Source: Infirmifilum sp. NZ
Lineage (GTDB): Archaea > Thermoproteota > Thermoprotei > Thermofilales > Thermofilaceae
Length of the DNA: 64,000 nucleotides
Assembly (NCBI RefSeq): GCF_022693705.1
Contig: NZ_CP094288.1
Span: 1,194,443-1,258,442, forward strand
Reading direction: 5' to 3'
The notes under the pieces are model-generated. The model was not told where the DNA came from. It saw nothing but the letters and a program-made list of their open reading frames with translations, and made no database searches. Positions 33,782 to 41,461 of this stretch are shown piece after piece (the stretch's first letter is position 1; each line of letters starts with the position of its first letter). The translations under genes and the position numbers were made by a program.

Positions 33782-33843
33782 CTCCCTCTAAGCCCAGTCC
33801 CGCCACGTCCCAGAGGAGCGTGAGAGGGTGGGCTTAGAGGGAG
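33782..33843. repeat. Perfect 15-base inverted repeat
   Basis: CTCCCTCTAAGCCCA (33782-33796) is matched exactly by its reverse complement at 33829-33843, with 32 bases between. Poly-A follows on the plus strand, so a minus-strand transcript would meet it after a T run. It marks the edge of the GC-rich flank. Confidence 0.6.
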
Positions 33844-34288
33844 AAAAAAATACTTTTTAAGGGGCTCGCTCTCGGGTGCCCAGGCCCCGGCCGCCACTCC
33901 CCCCTAAACACTAGCACGAAGGGGTCATTGCAGCCTAGGTGGCCGGGGCTCGCTACATACTATGCACGCTGTTTTGCCCCCTCCCGCCCCACTATCTTTT
34001 CCCCGAGAGTGCAGGCGCCCCCTCTTCCCCCGCTACGGGCGCCAGTTTTCTCGGGGAAGCACTCTGGCCCGTGCCGCTGAAGCCGGCTCACGGATCACCG
34101 GCCGTTGCCTGCGGCAGCGGGCCTCAATACCCTCCTTGGAGAAGGGGGTAATATTTATTCCGATGATTACCCTGAAAGTATAACATCGTTACACTAGTTA
34201 TTGCTACTTCAGGGTTTTTCAGCAGGTAGCTGTTGCTTCTCCCGAGCATACGGCGACGTAAGGAAGGCCAGGATCTGCAGCCACATCG

Positions 34289-34597
34289 CTACGGTGATGC
34301 TCCGCAGGAGGCAGCTCCGTCTCCGCGCCGAATAAGCCTCAAGGCTGACTCGCCGCAAGCCACTTCCTCGATGCTGTAGCCTAGCAGGGCGAGCAGGCCG
34401 CAGGCGCGCTCCGTCAGGTAGACGTAGCGCACGTCGCCTACCACAGCCTCCCCCACGAGGCCAGCTGAGCGCAACCTCTCAAGGGCCGAGGCGAAGTGCC
34501 TCGTGTTCCTCGTGCCGAATGCCCTGCTGAGGGACTTGAGTTGCCTGAGCCTCCTGAGCGTTTTAGCGAGGCCGGTGAGCTCGAGCCAGCTGGCCAC
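34289..34597 (-). CDS. Probable winged-helix DNA-binding protein
   Basis: 102 residues. TRNTRHFASALERLRSAGLV looks like the recognition-helix region of a winged helix, followed by a wing-like GDVRYVYLTERACGLLALLGY. The N-terminal part WLELTGLAKTLRRLRQL would be the first helices. The C-terminal 25 residues look unstructured. It is divergent from the CBS gene, and a dyad in front of that gene (34792-34821) could be its binding site. It could regulate the divergent operon; not certain. Confidence 0.55.
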   Translation of the reverse strand: MASWLELTGLAKTLRRLRQLKSLSRAFGTRNTRHFASALERLRSAGLVGEAVVGDVRYVYLTERACGLLALLGYSIEEVACGESALRLIRRGDGAASCGASP

Positions 34598-34791
34598 GCT
34601 CTCTCAAACTCCCTTTGTCTACCTCGGCCATCGTGCTAGGAGGCTGGGGGATGTAAAGTTATCACACACACTGTGTCCGCTAAAGCTGCGCACGCGGTGC
34701 TCGAACACCCTCCTGCAACTTCTCCAAACCAGCTGGAAGCGAGGGAAGCCGTAAGTCGAGCACGGGAAGAAACAAGGGAAAATTAAAAAAA

Positions 34792-34821
34792 GTAGCATTG
34801 CTACAAAAGTATCATTGTGAC
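34792..34821 (+). promoter_or_regulatory. Tandem operator-like dyads at the CBS-gene start
   Basis: GTAGCATTGCTAC (34792-34804) is a perfect dyad, and GTATCATTGTGAC (34809-34821), 17 bases later, is a weaker match that overlaps the GTG start at 34817. A TATA-like AAAATTAAAA (34779-34788) lies just upstream. A protein bound here would cover the transcription start, so repression is likely. Confidence 0.45.
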
Positions 34822-35509
34822 ATACAGCGAGGGAGTCCTGAAAGCCGAAACTTTGCAGGGAGTCTTGGAGGAAGTGAGGCGGGACGCGTTCAAGAGCCTT
34901 GTGGCCTCGGTAGGGGGAGAGCTTGTCTACCTGGGCTCCCTCCTGTCCAGAGTTGTTGGTGGTAGGAGCAGAGTAAGGGTCATCAGAATATCAGGCAGGC
35001 CGGCCTTCAGCGTGGCTCTGAGGAAGGTCTCCGCCGGTAGCTACCTCGTATCAGAGAGGGGCAATAGGGCCTACACCCCGCGCTCCCTAGTGGTCTACAT
35101 GCTCGAAACAGGGATGCTGAGCGCTCAAGCGCTCCTAGAGAAGCTCAAGCCCCACAGGCTGCCGTGCCTGAAGTGCAACTCCACGCTCAAGACGGCCGTA
35201 ACGGCTCTGCGGGAGAGGGGCTCGATCGCGCTCCCAGTTTGCTACGCCGGCCAGGTCACCGGCGTTCTCACGGTCGCCGACGTCGTGCACTACATCCTCA
35301 GTGCCGAACACTCGAAGCACCAGCTGGTCCACACGAGGGTCTCGCGCGTGGCGGGGTCTCTGCTCGAGCTCGAGCCTCTGGACGAGCTGGACCCGGTCGA
35401 CGCGCTCAAAAGGTACTCCATGCTCTCCCACCGGACGACCGGCGGCGTCCACGTCTACGACTCATCCAGTCTTCAGAGCGCCCTGGCTGCGATAGCGGGT
35501 GTAGTGTGA
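34817..35509 (+). CDS. CBS-domain protein
   Basis: 230 residues from GTG 34817. Two CBS-like segments: RVRVIRISGRPAFSVALRKV in the first half and STLKTAVTALRERGSIALPV followed by VTGVLTVADVVHYIL in the second. CBS pairs bind adenosine nucleotides and report energy state. The next gene (Mut7-C nuclease) starts at the base after its stop codon, and AMMECR1 overlaps that one, so the three form one translation-coupled operon. The partner it controls is unknown. Confidence 0.75.
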   Translation: MTYSEGVLKAETLQGVLEEVRRDAFKSLVASVGGELVYLGSLLSRVVGGRSRVRVIRISGRPAFSVALRKVSAGSYLVSERGNRAYTPRSLVVYMLETGMLSAQALLEKLKPHRLPCLKCNSTLKTAVTALRERGSIALPVCYAGQVTGVLTVADVVHYILSAEHSKHQLVHTRVSRVAGSLLELEPLDELDPVDALKRYSMLSHRTTGGVHVYDSSSLQSALAAIAGVV

Positions 35510-35998
35510 ATGGAGGTGCTGGTAGACGGCATGCTGGGCAAGCTGGCAAGGTGGCTTAGGTTGCTCGGAGTCAAGGCTCTCTTTTATCCCAACGCCGAGG
35601 ACAGCGAGCTGGAGTCCGCTCTGGAGGAGAACCCCCGGATGCTCCTCCTCACCAGGGACAAGGCTCTCTACAGCCGGCTCTCTAGGAGAGGCTTCAAGGT
35701 GCTCCTCGTCCCCCAGGGCCGCGACGAAGACGTGCTCGCCCATGTCCTGAGCGCGCTGGGTGTGGAGCCCGCCTTCAAGCCGGATAAAGCGCTCTGCTCT
35801 ATCTGTGCCTCCCCCCTACTCCGCGTCCCTCGCGAAGCCGTCGCGGGCAGGGTGCCTGAGAAGGTTTTCCAGACTTACAGCGAGTTCTACGTGTGCACGG
35901 GGTGTGGACAAGTTTATTGGCTCGGTACTCACATCAGAGAGATGGAGAAAGTGCTGGAAAGGGTGAGGTGCATTCAGTATGGTAAAGCTCTCTGTTGA
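35510..35998 (+). CDS. Mut7-C PIN-type RNase
   Basis: 162 residues. LVDGMLGKLARWLRLLG (Asp6) opens the PIN-like fold and RMLLLTRDKAL supplies the second acidic site, as in the Mut7-C family. A C-terminal zinc ribbon follows (CSICASPLL and CTGCGQVYWLGTH). Probably a single-strand RNase, possibly acting in RNA processing or decay. ATG 35510 directly follows the CBS gene, and its last 20 bases overlap the AMMECR1 gene. Confidence 0.85.
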   Translation: MEVLVDGMLGKLARWLRLLGVKALFYPNAEDSELESALEENPRMLLLTRDKALYSRLSRRGFKVLLVPQGRDEDVLAHVLSALGVEPAFKPDKALCSICASPLLRVPREAVAGRVPEKVFQTYSEFYVCTGCGQVYWLGTHIREMEKVLERVRCIQYGKALC

Positions 35999-36623
35999 GG
36001 AGGGGGGCTTCCTCGTCAGGCTCGCCAGGAGGGCTGTGGAAGAGTACCTCGATAAAGCCGTGATAATCTCTCCTCCCCCCGAGACGCCTAGAAGCCTATT
36101 GGAGAACTCCGGCGTCTTCGTAACGATCGAGAAGATCGTCGTCAACCCGCTCACCAGGCAGGCTAGACGGGAGCTGCGGGGCTGCATAGGGTACCCGGAG
36201 CCCCTCTTCCCCCTCGCTGAAGCCACGATCCGCTCGGCGATCGCGGCCGCAACAGAGGACCCGAGGTTCCCGCCGCTCACGCCCAGGGAGCTGGACGAGG
36301 TGGTTTTCGAGGTCAGCGTCCTGACGAAGCCGGAGCCCCTCCACTACAACGACTACAGGGAGCTCCTGGACAAGGTGAAGGTCGGGCGCGACGGGCTCCT
36401 AGTCGAGTACGGCATGGCCAGGGGTCTCCTCTTGCCACAGGTCCCGGTCGAGGAGGGCTGGGACACGGAGACTTTCCTGAGCTACGCGTGCCTAAAGGCA
36501 GGGCTCCCTGAGACGTTCTGGAGGACTGGGAAGCTCAGGGTTTACACCTTCCAGGCCCAGATCTTCGTGGAGGTGACGCCACGGGGGGAGGTCACCGAGA
36601 GGCTCCTGGAGATACCGCCCTAG
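35979..36623 (+). CDS. AMMECR1-domain protein
   Basis: 214 residues. The family signature RELRGCIGYPEPLFPLAEAT is present, with the downstream AAATEDPRFPPLTPREL and KVKVGRDGLLVEYG. AMMECR1 proteins are conserved in archaea and eukaryotes, with an unsettled enzymatic role (possibly with radical SAM and MEMO proteins). It overlaps the Mut7-C nuclease gene by 20 bases. Confidence 0.92.
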   Translation: MVKLSVEEGGFLVRLARRAVEEYLDKAVIISPPPETPRSLLENSGVFVTIEKIVVNPLTRQARRELRGCIGYPEPLFPLAEATIRSAIAAATEDPRFPPLTPRELDEVVFEVSVLTKPEPLHYNDYRELLDKVKVGRDGLLVEYGMARGLLLPQVPVEEGWDTETFLSYACLKAGLPETFWRTGKLRVYTFQAQIFVEVTPRGEVTERLLEIPP

Positions 36624-36707
36624 CTTCTGAACCCTTGCGACCAATAAAAAAGATAACTTAATTATTGTGTGTGACGAGGATTCGTGTAGGAGTCGGTGGT
36701 GGGCTAA

Positions 36708-37511
36708 GTGGCCAAGGAGATAAAGGTCTTCCTCCCCCGTGACCCGAAGGCCCAGGAAATGCTCGAGGCCTTTAAGGCTGAGATGAACGCGATGCCTAAG
36801 GGGGAGAGGCCTCGCCTTGTTGTCAGGCTCCTCAGCCTGAAGGACCCTTCGAAGTTCGAGGAGTGGCTTCAGAGCCTAGAGGAGGTGTTCGGCGGGATAT
36901 ACGTGGCGGAGTTCAAGAAGTACGGGATCAAGGCGGTTCCAGCCGTGGTCGTGGATAACGAGAAAGTGGTAGAGGGCAAGTACCTCAGCCGCCAGGAGAT
37001 AAAGCTCCTCGTTAGAGGCCTCTCCCCCGAGCTGGCCAGCATCCCGCCCCTGGAGGCACCCCGAGAAGAGCTGCAGCCGGTCGAGGTTCCCAGGGAGGAG
37101 CCACCGGTAAAGCCGGTCCAGCCGCAGCAGGTAACGCCGAAGAAAAAAGTCGAGACACCCCCTCCCATAGAGCTAGCCCCCGTCGAGGTGCCCGAATCCC
37201 CAGAGCCCACAAGGCTGGAGGAGCCCAAGGTGAAGCAAGCACCCCCCGCGCCGCAGACCAAGCCCCAGCCCCAGCAGCCCCCTCAGTACCCTAAACCGCA
37301 ACCTGTCGAGAGAACCGTACGGGCTGAAGAAAAAGCCCCGGTGAAAGTGCAGCCCGTGGCGCCTCAGCCTTCTCCAAGGGAGGAGGGGGTCGCCGGCACC
37401 TGCTTCACCTGTCTCTTCTACGACCAGGCCAGGGGTAGGTGCAGGTTATTACATGTCGCGGTACCTGATCCTAACAACCCTCCGTGCGGTAGGAGGAGGC
37501 CGCGGCAGTGA
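36708..37511 (+). CDS. Thioredoxin-fold protein with Pro-rich linker and Cys cluster
   Basis: 267 residues from GTG 36708. Residues 1-105 look like a thioredoxin fold: KVFLPRDPKA at the first strand and KYGIKAVPAVVVDNEKVVEG with the cis-Pro, but without a CxxC. A linker of about 110 residues is rich in Pro, Gln, Glu and Lys. The last 40 residues carry four Cys (GTCFTCLFYD, GRCRLL, NPPCGRR; spacing C-x2-C-x9-C-x14-C), which could bind iron-sulfur or zinc. I know no such combination by name. A possible electron-transfer or metal-delivery adaptor. It has its own promoter region. Confidence 0.7.
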   Translation: MAKEIKVFLPRDPKAQEMLEAFKAEMNAMPKGERPRLVVRLLSLKDPSKFEEWLQSLEEVFGGIYVAEFKKYGIKAVPAVVVDNEKVVEGKYLSRQEIKLLVRGLSPELASIPPLEAPREELQPVEVPREEPPVKPVQPQQVTPKKKVETPPPIELAPVEVPESPEPTRLEEPKVKQAPPAPQTKPQPQQPPQYPKPQPVERTVRAEEKAPVKVQPVAPQPSPREEGVAGTCFTCLFYDQARGRCRLLHVAVPDPNNPPCGRRRPRQ

Positions 37512-37574
37512 GCGTTGCATTGAGCGATCAAACCTTTAAATTCAGGTAGGGCACTCTACAAAGGGGGGTTGATA

Positions 37575-39380
37575 GTGTCTGCTAATGACCTACCCTATAG
37601 TGTTCTCGTGGAGTTCTACGAGAAGATCGAGAGCACGTCCAGCAGGCTGGCCATGACAGACTACCTCGTGTCGCTCTTCAAGAGGACGCCTGTGGACGTG
37701 CTGGACAAGGTAATCTACCTCACCCAGGGGCAACTCAGGCCAGACTACGAGGGAGTTGAGCTGGGCGTCGCGGAGAAGCTCACGCTGAGGGCGATATCTA
37801 AGGCGACAGGCGTCCCTGTCAAGAACGTGGAGGAGCTGTACAAAAAGGTAGGCGATCCGGGTGTTGTAGCCGAGCAGTTGCTCTCCAGGCCGAAGCAGGC
37901 GGCGGGTCTGCTCGGCTTCATAGGCGAGGAGGGCACAAAGCGCGAGCTCACAGTTTCTCAGGTCTACAACGCGCTGATGAAGATTGCCCTAGCCTCGGGC
38001 GAGGGGAGCCAGGACACGAAAATAAACACCCTTGCGAGCCTGCTGTCGGACGCTAAGCCGAAGGAGGCTAAGTACATCGTGAGGACGGTCACGGGCAGGC
38101 TCAGGCTGGGCATAGCAGACATGACCATACTCGACGCCCTAGCTGTGGCCTTCACCGGCTCGAAGGCCGCTAGGGATATCCTGGAGAGAGCTTACACGAA
38201 GAGGCCTGACCTGGGCTTCATCGCCAAGGAGCTAGCTTCAAAGGGCATTGACACTGTAAAATCTATCAAGATAGAGGTTGGGATCCCAATCCTACCCATG
38301 CTAGCCGAGCGCCTGAGCGATCCAGCCGAGATCATCGAAAAACTCGGGGGGCAGTGCTTGGTTGAGTACAAGTACGATGGCGAGAGGGTTCAGGCTCACA
38401 GGAAGGGGGATAAAGTCTGGCTCTTCAGCAGGCGCCTCGAGAACATAACACACCACTACCCCGACGTCGTCAGCTACATGACCTCTCTCAAGGCCGAGGA
38501 GTTTATAGTTGAGGGCGAGATTGTGGCGTACAACCCTGACACGGGTGAGATGCTGCCTTTCCAGGAGCTGATGCACCGCAGGAGGAAGTACGACGTGGAT
38601 AAAGCCATGAAGGAGTACCCCGTGAGAGTCTACCTCTTCGACGTCATCTACCTGAATGGCGAGGAGATGATCGAGAAGCCTCTCCCAGAGCGAAGAAAGG
38701 TTCTCGAGTCGATAGTCCCCGAAGGTAGCGACGACGTGCTGCTCTCCATGGCTAAGCTCGTCGACAATCCCAAGGACCTCCTCCTGTTCTTCGAGGAGGC
38801 GATAAGCGAGGGTTGTGAGGGGGTGATGTGCAAGTCCGTCTCTGCCCAGAGCGTCTACCAGATGGGTGCAAGGGGCTGGCTCTGGATCAAGTTCAAGCGT
38901 GACTACAGGATGGAGATGACGGACACCGTGGACCTGGTTGTTGTCGGTGCTTTCCACGGTAGAGGGAAAAGGGCTGGCACCTACGGAGCCCTGCTTATGG
39001 CGGCCTATGATCCCGGGAGCGACACCTTCAAGACCGTCTGCAAGGTGGGCACGGGGTTCACCGACGAGGACCTAGCTAACCTCCCGAAACTCCTAGAACC
39101 GTATCGAATCCCCCATCGCCATCCAAGGGTCGTGTCTAGAATCGAGGCAGACGTGTGGTTCGTGCCCGCGGTAGTGCTAGAGATAATTGGAGCCGAGATA
39201 ACTCTCAGCCCCCTGCACACCTGCGCCCTAGGCAAGATAGAGGCGGAGTCCGGTCTAGCCATCAGGTTCCCGAGGTTTACGGGGAGATACAGGTTTGACA
39301 AGAAACCCGAGCAGGCCACCACGGAGGCGGAGCTCATCGAGATGTACAAGTCGCAGCGCAAGACTGTATTGCAGCAGTGA
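37575..39380 (+). CDS. lig: ATP-dependent DNA ligase
   Basis: Seals nicks in replication and repair. 601 residues from GTG 37575 (MSANDLPYSVL); TTG 37569 is in frame, but the GGGGGG at 37563-37568 fits the GTG better as a ribosome binding site. The adenylated Lys266 lies in VEYKYDGERVQ. The N-terminal DNA-binding domain, nucleotidyltransferase domain (EFIVEGEIV, EGVMCKS, WLWIKFKRDY) and OB domain are in order. TTAAATTCAG (37534 region) may serve as the TATA box. Confidence 0.95.
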   Translation: MSANDLPYSVLVEFYEKIESTSSRLAMTDYLVSLFKRTPVDVLDKVIYLTQGQLRPDYEGVELGVAEKLTLRAISKATGVPVKNVEELYKKVGDPGVVAEQLLSRPKQAAGLLGFIGEEGTKRELTVSQVYNALMKIALASGEGSQDTKINTLASLLSDAKPKEAKYIVRTVTGRLRLGIADMTILDALAVAFTGSKAARDILERAYTKRPDLGFIAKELASKGIDTVKSIKIEVGIPILPMLAERLSDPAEIIEKLGGQCLVEYKYDGERVQAHRKGDKVWLFSRRLENITHHYPDVVSYMTSLKAEEFIVEGEIVAYNPDTGEMLPFQELMHRRRKYDVDKAMKEYPVRVYLFDVIYLNGEEMIEKPLPERRKVLESIVPEGSDDVLLSMAKLVDNPKDLLLFFEEAISEGCEGVMCKSVSAQSVYQMGARGWLWIKFKRDYRMEMTDTVDLVVVGAFHGRGKRAGTYGALLMAAYDPGSDTFKTVCKVGTGFTDEDLANLPKLLEPYRIPHRHPRVVSRIEADVWFVPAVVLEIIGAEITLSPLHTCALGKIEAESGLAIRFPRFTGRYRFDKKPEQATTEAELIEMYKSQRKTVLQQ

Positions 39381-39381
39381 T

Positions 39382-39966
39382 CTACTCTTGCCCGGAGCGC
39401 GCCAGCATCTTGTTGAGGGTCCAGCGTAGAGTGCTTTTAATCTCGTTTGCCACCCTCTTGTCCCCGTAGTTCCTTATTATTATCTTCCTGAGCAGACCCT
39501 TATCCTCCACGATCTCGTACTCGAATACCTCGTCCGGCAACTTTTCGCCCCTCGCAACGAGGTCCTCGTCCTTCCTCTTGTAGCCCTCTAGAACTTTCCT
39601 CACGAAGAACGACTCGAAGGGTGGGGTGCCGGCAGAAAACTCTTTAGTGAAGACGATCTCGATGCTTTCAGGGTACACGATAACCTTAGCCAGCTGCTCG
39701 CCTGTGGTGGCGGAGGTGATGAGTGCCTCTTCGAGTGGCGTGCCCCCGGCCTTAGCCCCTGCGGTAGCCGCGGGTCTAGCTTCCGCGGCCGTGGCCTGGG
39801 GTGTCCTCTGGAGGAGCTCTGAGGCCCTCATGAAGCTTGTAGAGGAGAGAGCCTGGTTCACGAGCCGTAAAGCCTCCTCGAGTAACGTCTCCTCGCGTCT
39901 AAGCTCCTCCAGCCTCCTCTCCAGGTACTCCTTCACTTCAGCCAGCCTCTTAGCCTCCTCGCTCAA
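39382..39966 (-). CDS. Conserved crenarchaeal protein with N-terminal coiled coil
   Basis: 194 residues from TTG 39966. Residues 1-45 form a charged coiled coil (RLAEVKEYLERRLEELRREE), then an Ala/Thr/Gly-rich linker, then a compact domain that may be alpha/beta (KVIVYPESIEIVFTKEF, ESFFVRKVLEGYKRKDEDL, LRKIIIRNYGDKRVANEI). I do not recognise the family. It converges with the ligase gene, one base between the stops. Confidence 0.6.
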   Translation of the reverse strand: MSEEAKRLAEVKEYLERRLEELRREETLLEEALRLVNQALSSTSFMRASELLQRTPQATAAEARPAATAGAKAGGTPLEEALITSATTGEQLAKVIVYPESIEIVFTKEFSAGTPPFESFFVRKVLEGYKRKDEDLVARGEKLPDEVFEYEIVEDKGLLRKIIIRNYGDKRVANEIKSTLRWTLNKMLARSGQE

Positions 39967-40091
39967 CCAATATGCACCTGCTTAGTAGGTTGAAGACGTC
40001 TTAATTATCTTTATCTGCTTTTCCTCTGATCCTGCCCACTGGCGCCGCCTGGAAAAGAAAAAACATAACCCTGCGATGCTACTGAGTTCTC

Positions 40092-40997
40092 ATGGTGTCC
40101 GCCCCATCTTTCCTGGTTTCAGGGAACGCTAGCATAGATGAGTACTACCTCGTCGACAGAATCCCAGCCGCAGACGAGGCACAGGAGGCGAAAGACTTCT
40201 TTGCAAAGCTCGGGGGTGCCGCAACAAACGTGGCGGTTGCCCTCTCCAGGCTAAAGGCTAGAGTCACCTTCGCAGGAGTAGTTGGGAGCGACGAGTACGG
40301 GGACCTCATAGTGCGGTACCTGAGCGAGGAGGGCGTGGCGACCCACTGCGTGGTCAGGTCGAGTAAACCCACAGGCAAGGTTGTGGTAATCCTGGACAAT
40401 GCTGGCCGCAGAGCGATGGTGGCTGTAAGGGGTGCAAACACGGATCTCAAGCCGGGCTTCATCGACGTCGACGCTCTGTTTAAGGGGGTGAGCCACGCTC
40501 ACTTGAGCAGTACTAAACCCGACTACACTCGATGGGTGCTGGCGGAGGCTAAGAAGAGAGGCCTCTCGACGAGCTACGACCCCGGTATGGCGATCGCCTC
40601 AAGGGGGTTGGAGTACATTAGGGATGTACTTGGGCTGGTTGACGTGCTATTCGTCAACGCCCGTGAGTACGACGCCCTAGGCGGCGAGGCACTGGAGAAG
40701 GAGTACTGCGGGCTACTCGTGGTGAAGGAGGGGGAGCACGGCTCGAGGATCCCCAGGCTCGGCCTACAAGTACCGGCTTTCAGGGTCAGCACCGTCGACA
40801 CCACAGGTGCAGGTGACTCGTTCAACGCGGCTTTCCTAATTGCCTGGAAGCTCGGCCTGCCCTACGAGAAGTGCCTCGCCATAGCGAACGCTGCTGGCGC
40901 CATAAAGTCCACGAAGCTGGGGGCGCAGTCCTCTCCCACACTGAGCGAGCTTAACAGCTTCCTTGAGTCCAGGGGTCACGAGCCGCTCGTCTTCTAA
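40092..40997 (+). CDS. PfkB/ribokinase-family sugar kinase
   Basis: 301 residues. PfkB signature 1 is KLGGAATNVAVALSRL and signature 2 is DTTGAGDSFNAAFLIAW with the catalytic Asp in GAGD. The N-terminal SGNASIDEYYLVDRIP and VVGSDEYGDLIVRYL are typical. The substrate cannot be read from the sequence: ribose, nucleosides, or 2-keto-3-deoxygluconate/fructose phosphates are possible. Confidence 0.88.
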   Translation: MVSAPSFLVSGNASIDEYYLVDRIPAADEAQEAKDFFAKLGGAATNVAVALSRLKARVTFAGVVGSDEYGDLIVRYLSEEGVATHCVVRSSKPTGKVVVILDNAGRRAMVAVRGANTDLKPGFIDVDALFKGVSHAHLSSTKPDYTRWVLAEAKKRGLSTSYDPGMAIASRGLEYIRDVLGLVDVLFVNAREYDALGGEALEKEYCGLLVVKEGEHGSRIPRLGLQVPAFRVSTVDTTGAGDSFNAAFLIAWKLGLPYEKCLAIANAAGAIKSTKLGAQSSPTLSELNSFLESRGHEPLVF

Positions 40998-41064
40998 AGT
41001 TTAGAGCAGGGTAAAGTTCAATAACGTGTTACCCCTAAAGATATCCTGCAATGCGGGGAATTCC

Positions 41065-41409
41065 ATGCAGAAGAGCGATGTGAGTTGTTCCCCACTCTGC
41101 CCCTTCAGAGCCTTTACTTGCTACAAAAACGCCCTCGTTTATAGGCGAACGAGAAGAGGGGTTGAGGCCTTCTGCACATGGATCGGGGACAGCTGCATCG
41201 GCTGGAAATGCCAGTTCTCCGGGTGCACGAGGCACGCTTTAATGCCGGATGGCACCTGCAAGCTCAAACTCGAGGCTCTGAAGCCTAAGAAAGAGGAAGA
41301 GGAGGACTTCTCGATCGAGGAGGAGGCTAAGGCGCTAGATAGGCAGGTCTACAGCAAGATCAGGGACAAGCTCAAAAAGCTAGGCCCTAAGGTGAGCGAC
41401 CTCGAGTGA
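41065..41409 (+). CDS. Cys-rich small protein
   Basis: 114 residues from ATG 41065 (MQKSDVSCSPLC); GGGG at about 41055 is a ribosome binding site, so I prefer this to the ATG at 41026. Eight Cys lie in the first 65 residues (C8, C12, C19, C37, C44, C49, C54, C65), then a Lys/Glu-rich helical tail. The pattern suggests two iron-sulfur or zinc sites. No family recognised. Confidence 0.6.
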   Translation: MQKSDVSCSPLCPFRAFTCYKNALVYRRTRRGVEAFCTWIGDSCIGWKCQFSGCTRHALMPDGTCKLKLEALKPKKEEEEDFSIEEEAKALDRQVYSKIRDKLKKLGPKVSDLE

Positions 41410-41461
41410 GTTGCGTGATAGGTTTAATTTCAAGCTACGCGTGAATCAAGGGGTGAGGTAG

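Larger units (their letters stand above)
33094..34288. other. GC-rich palindromic flank upstream of tnpB
   Basis: About 1.2 kb without a convincing gene. 33100-33830 is far richer in G and C than the rest, which creates long but meaningless open frames. It holds a group of palindromes (33224-33365), a perfect 15-base inverted repeat (33782-33843), CCCCGAGA/TCTCGGGG arms around 34001-34064, and ACCCTGAA/TTCAGGGT around 34160-34220. Part is likely the left end of the TnpB element. Confidence 0.4.
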
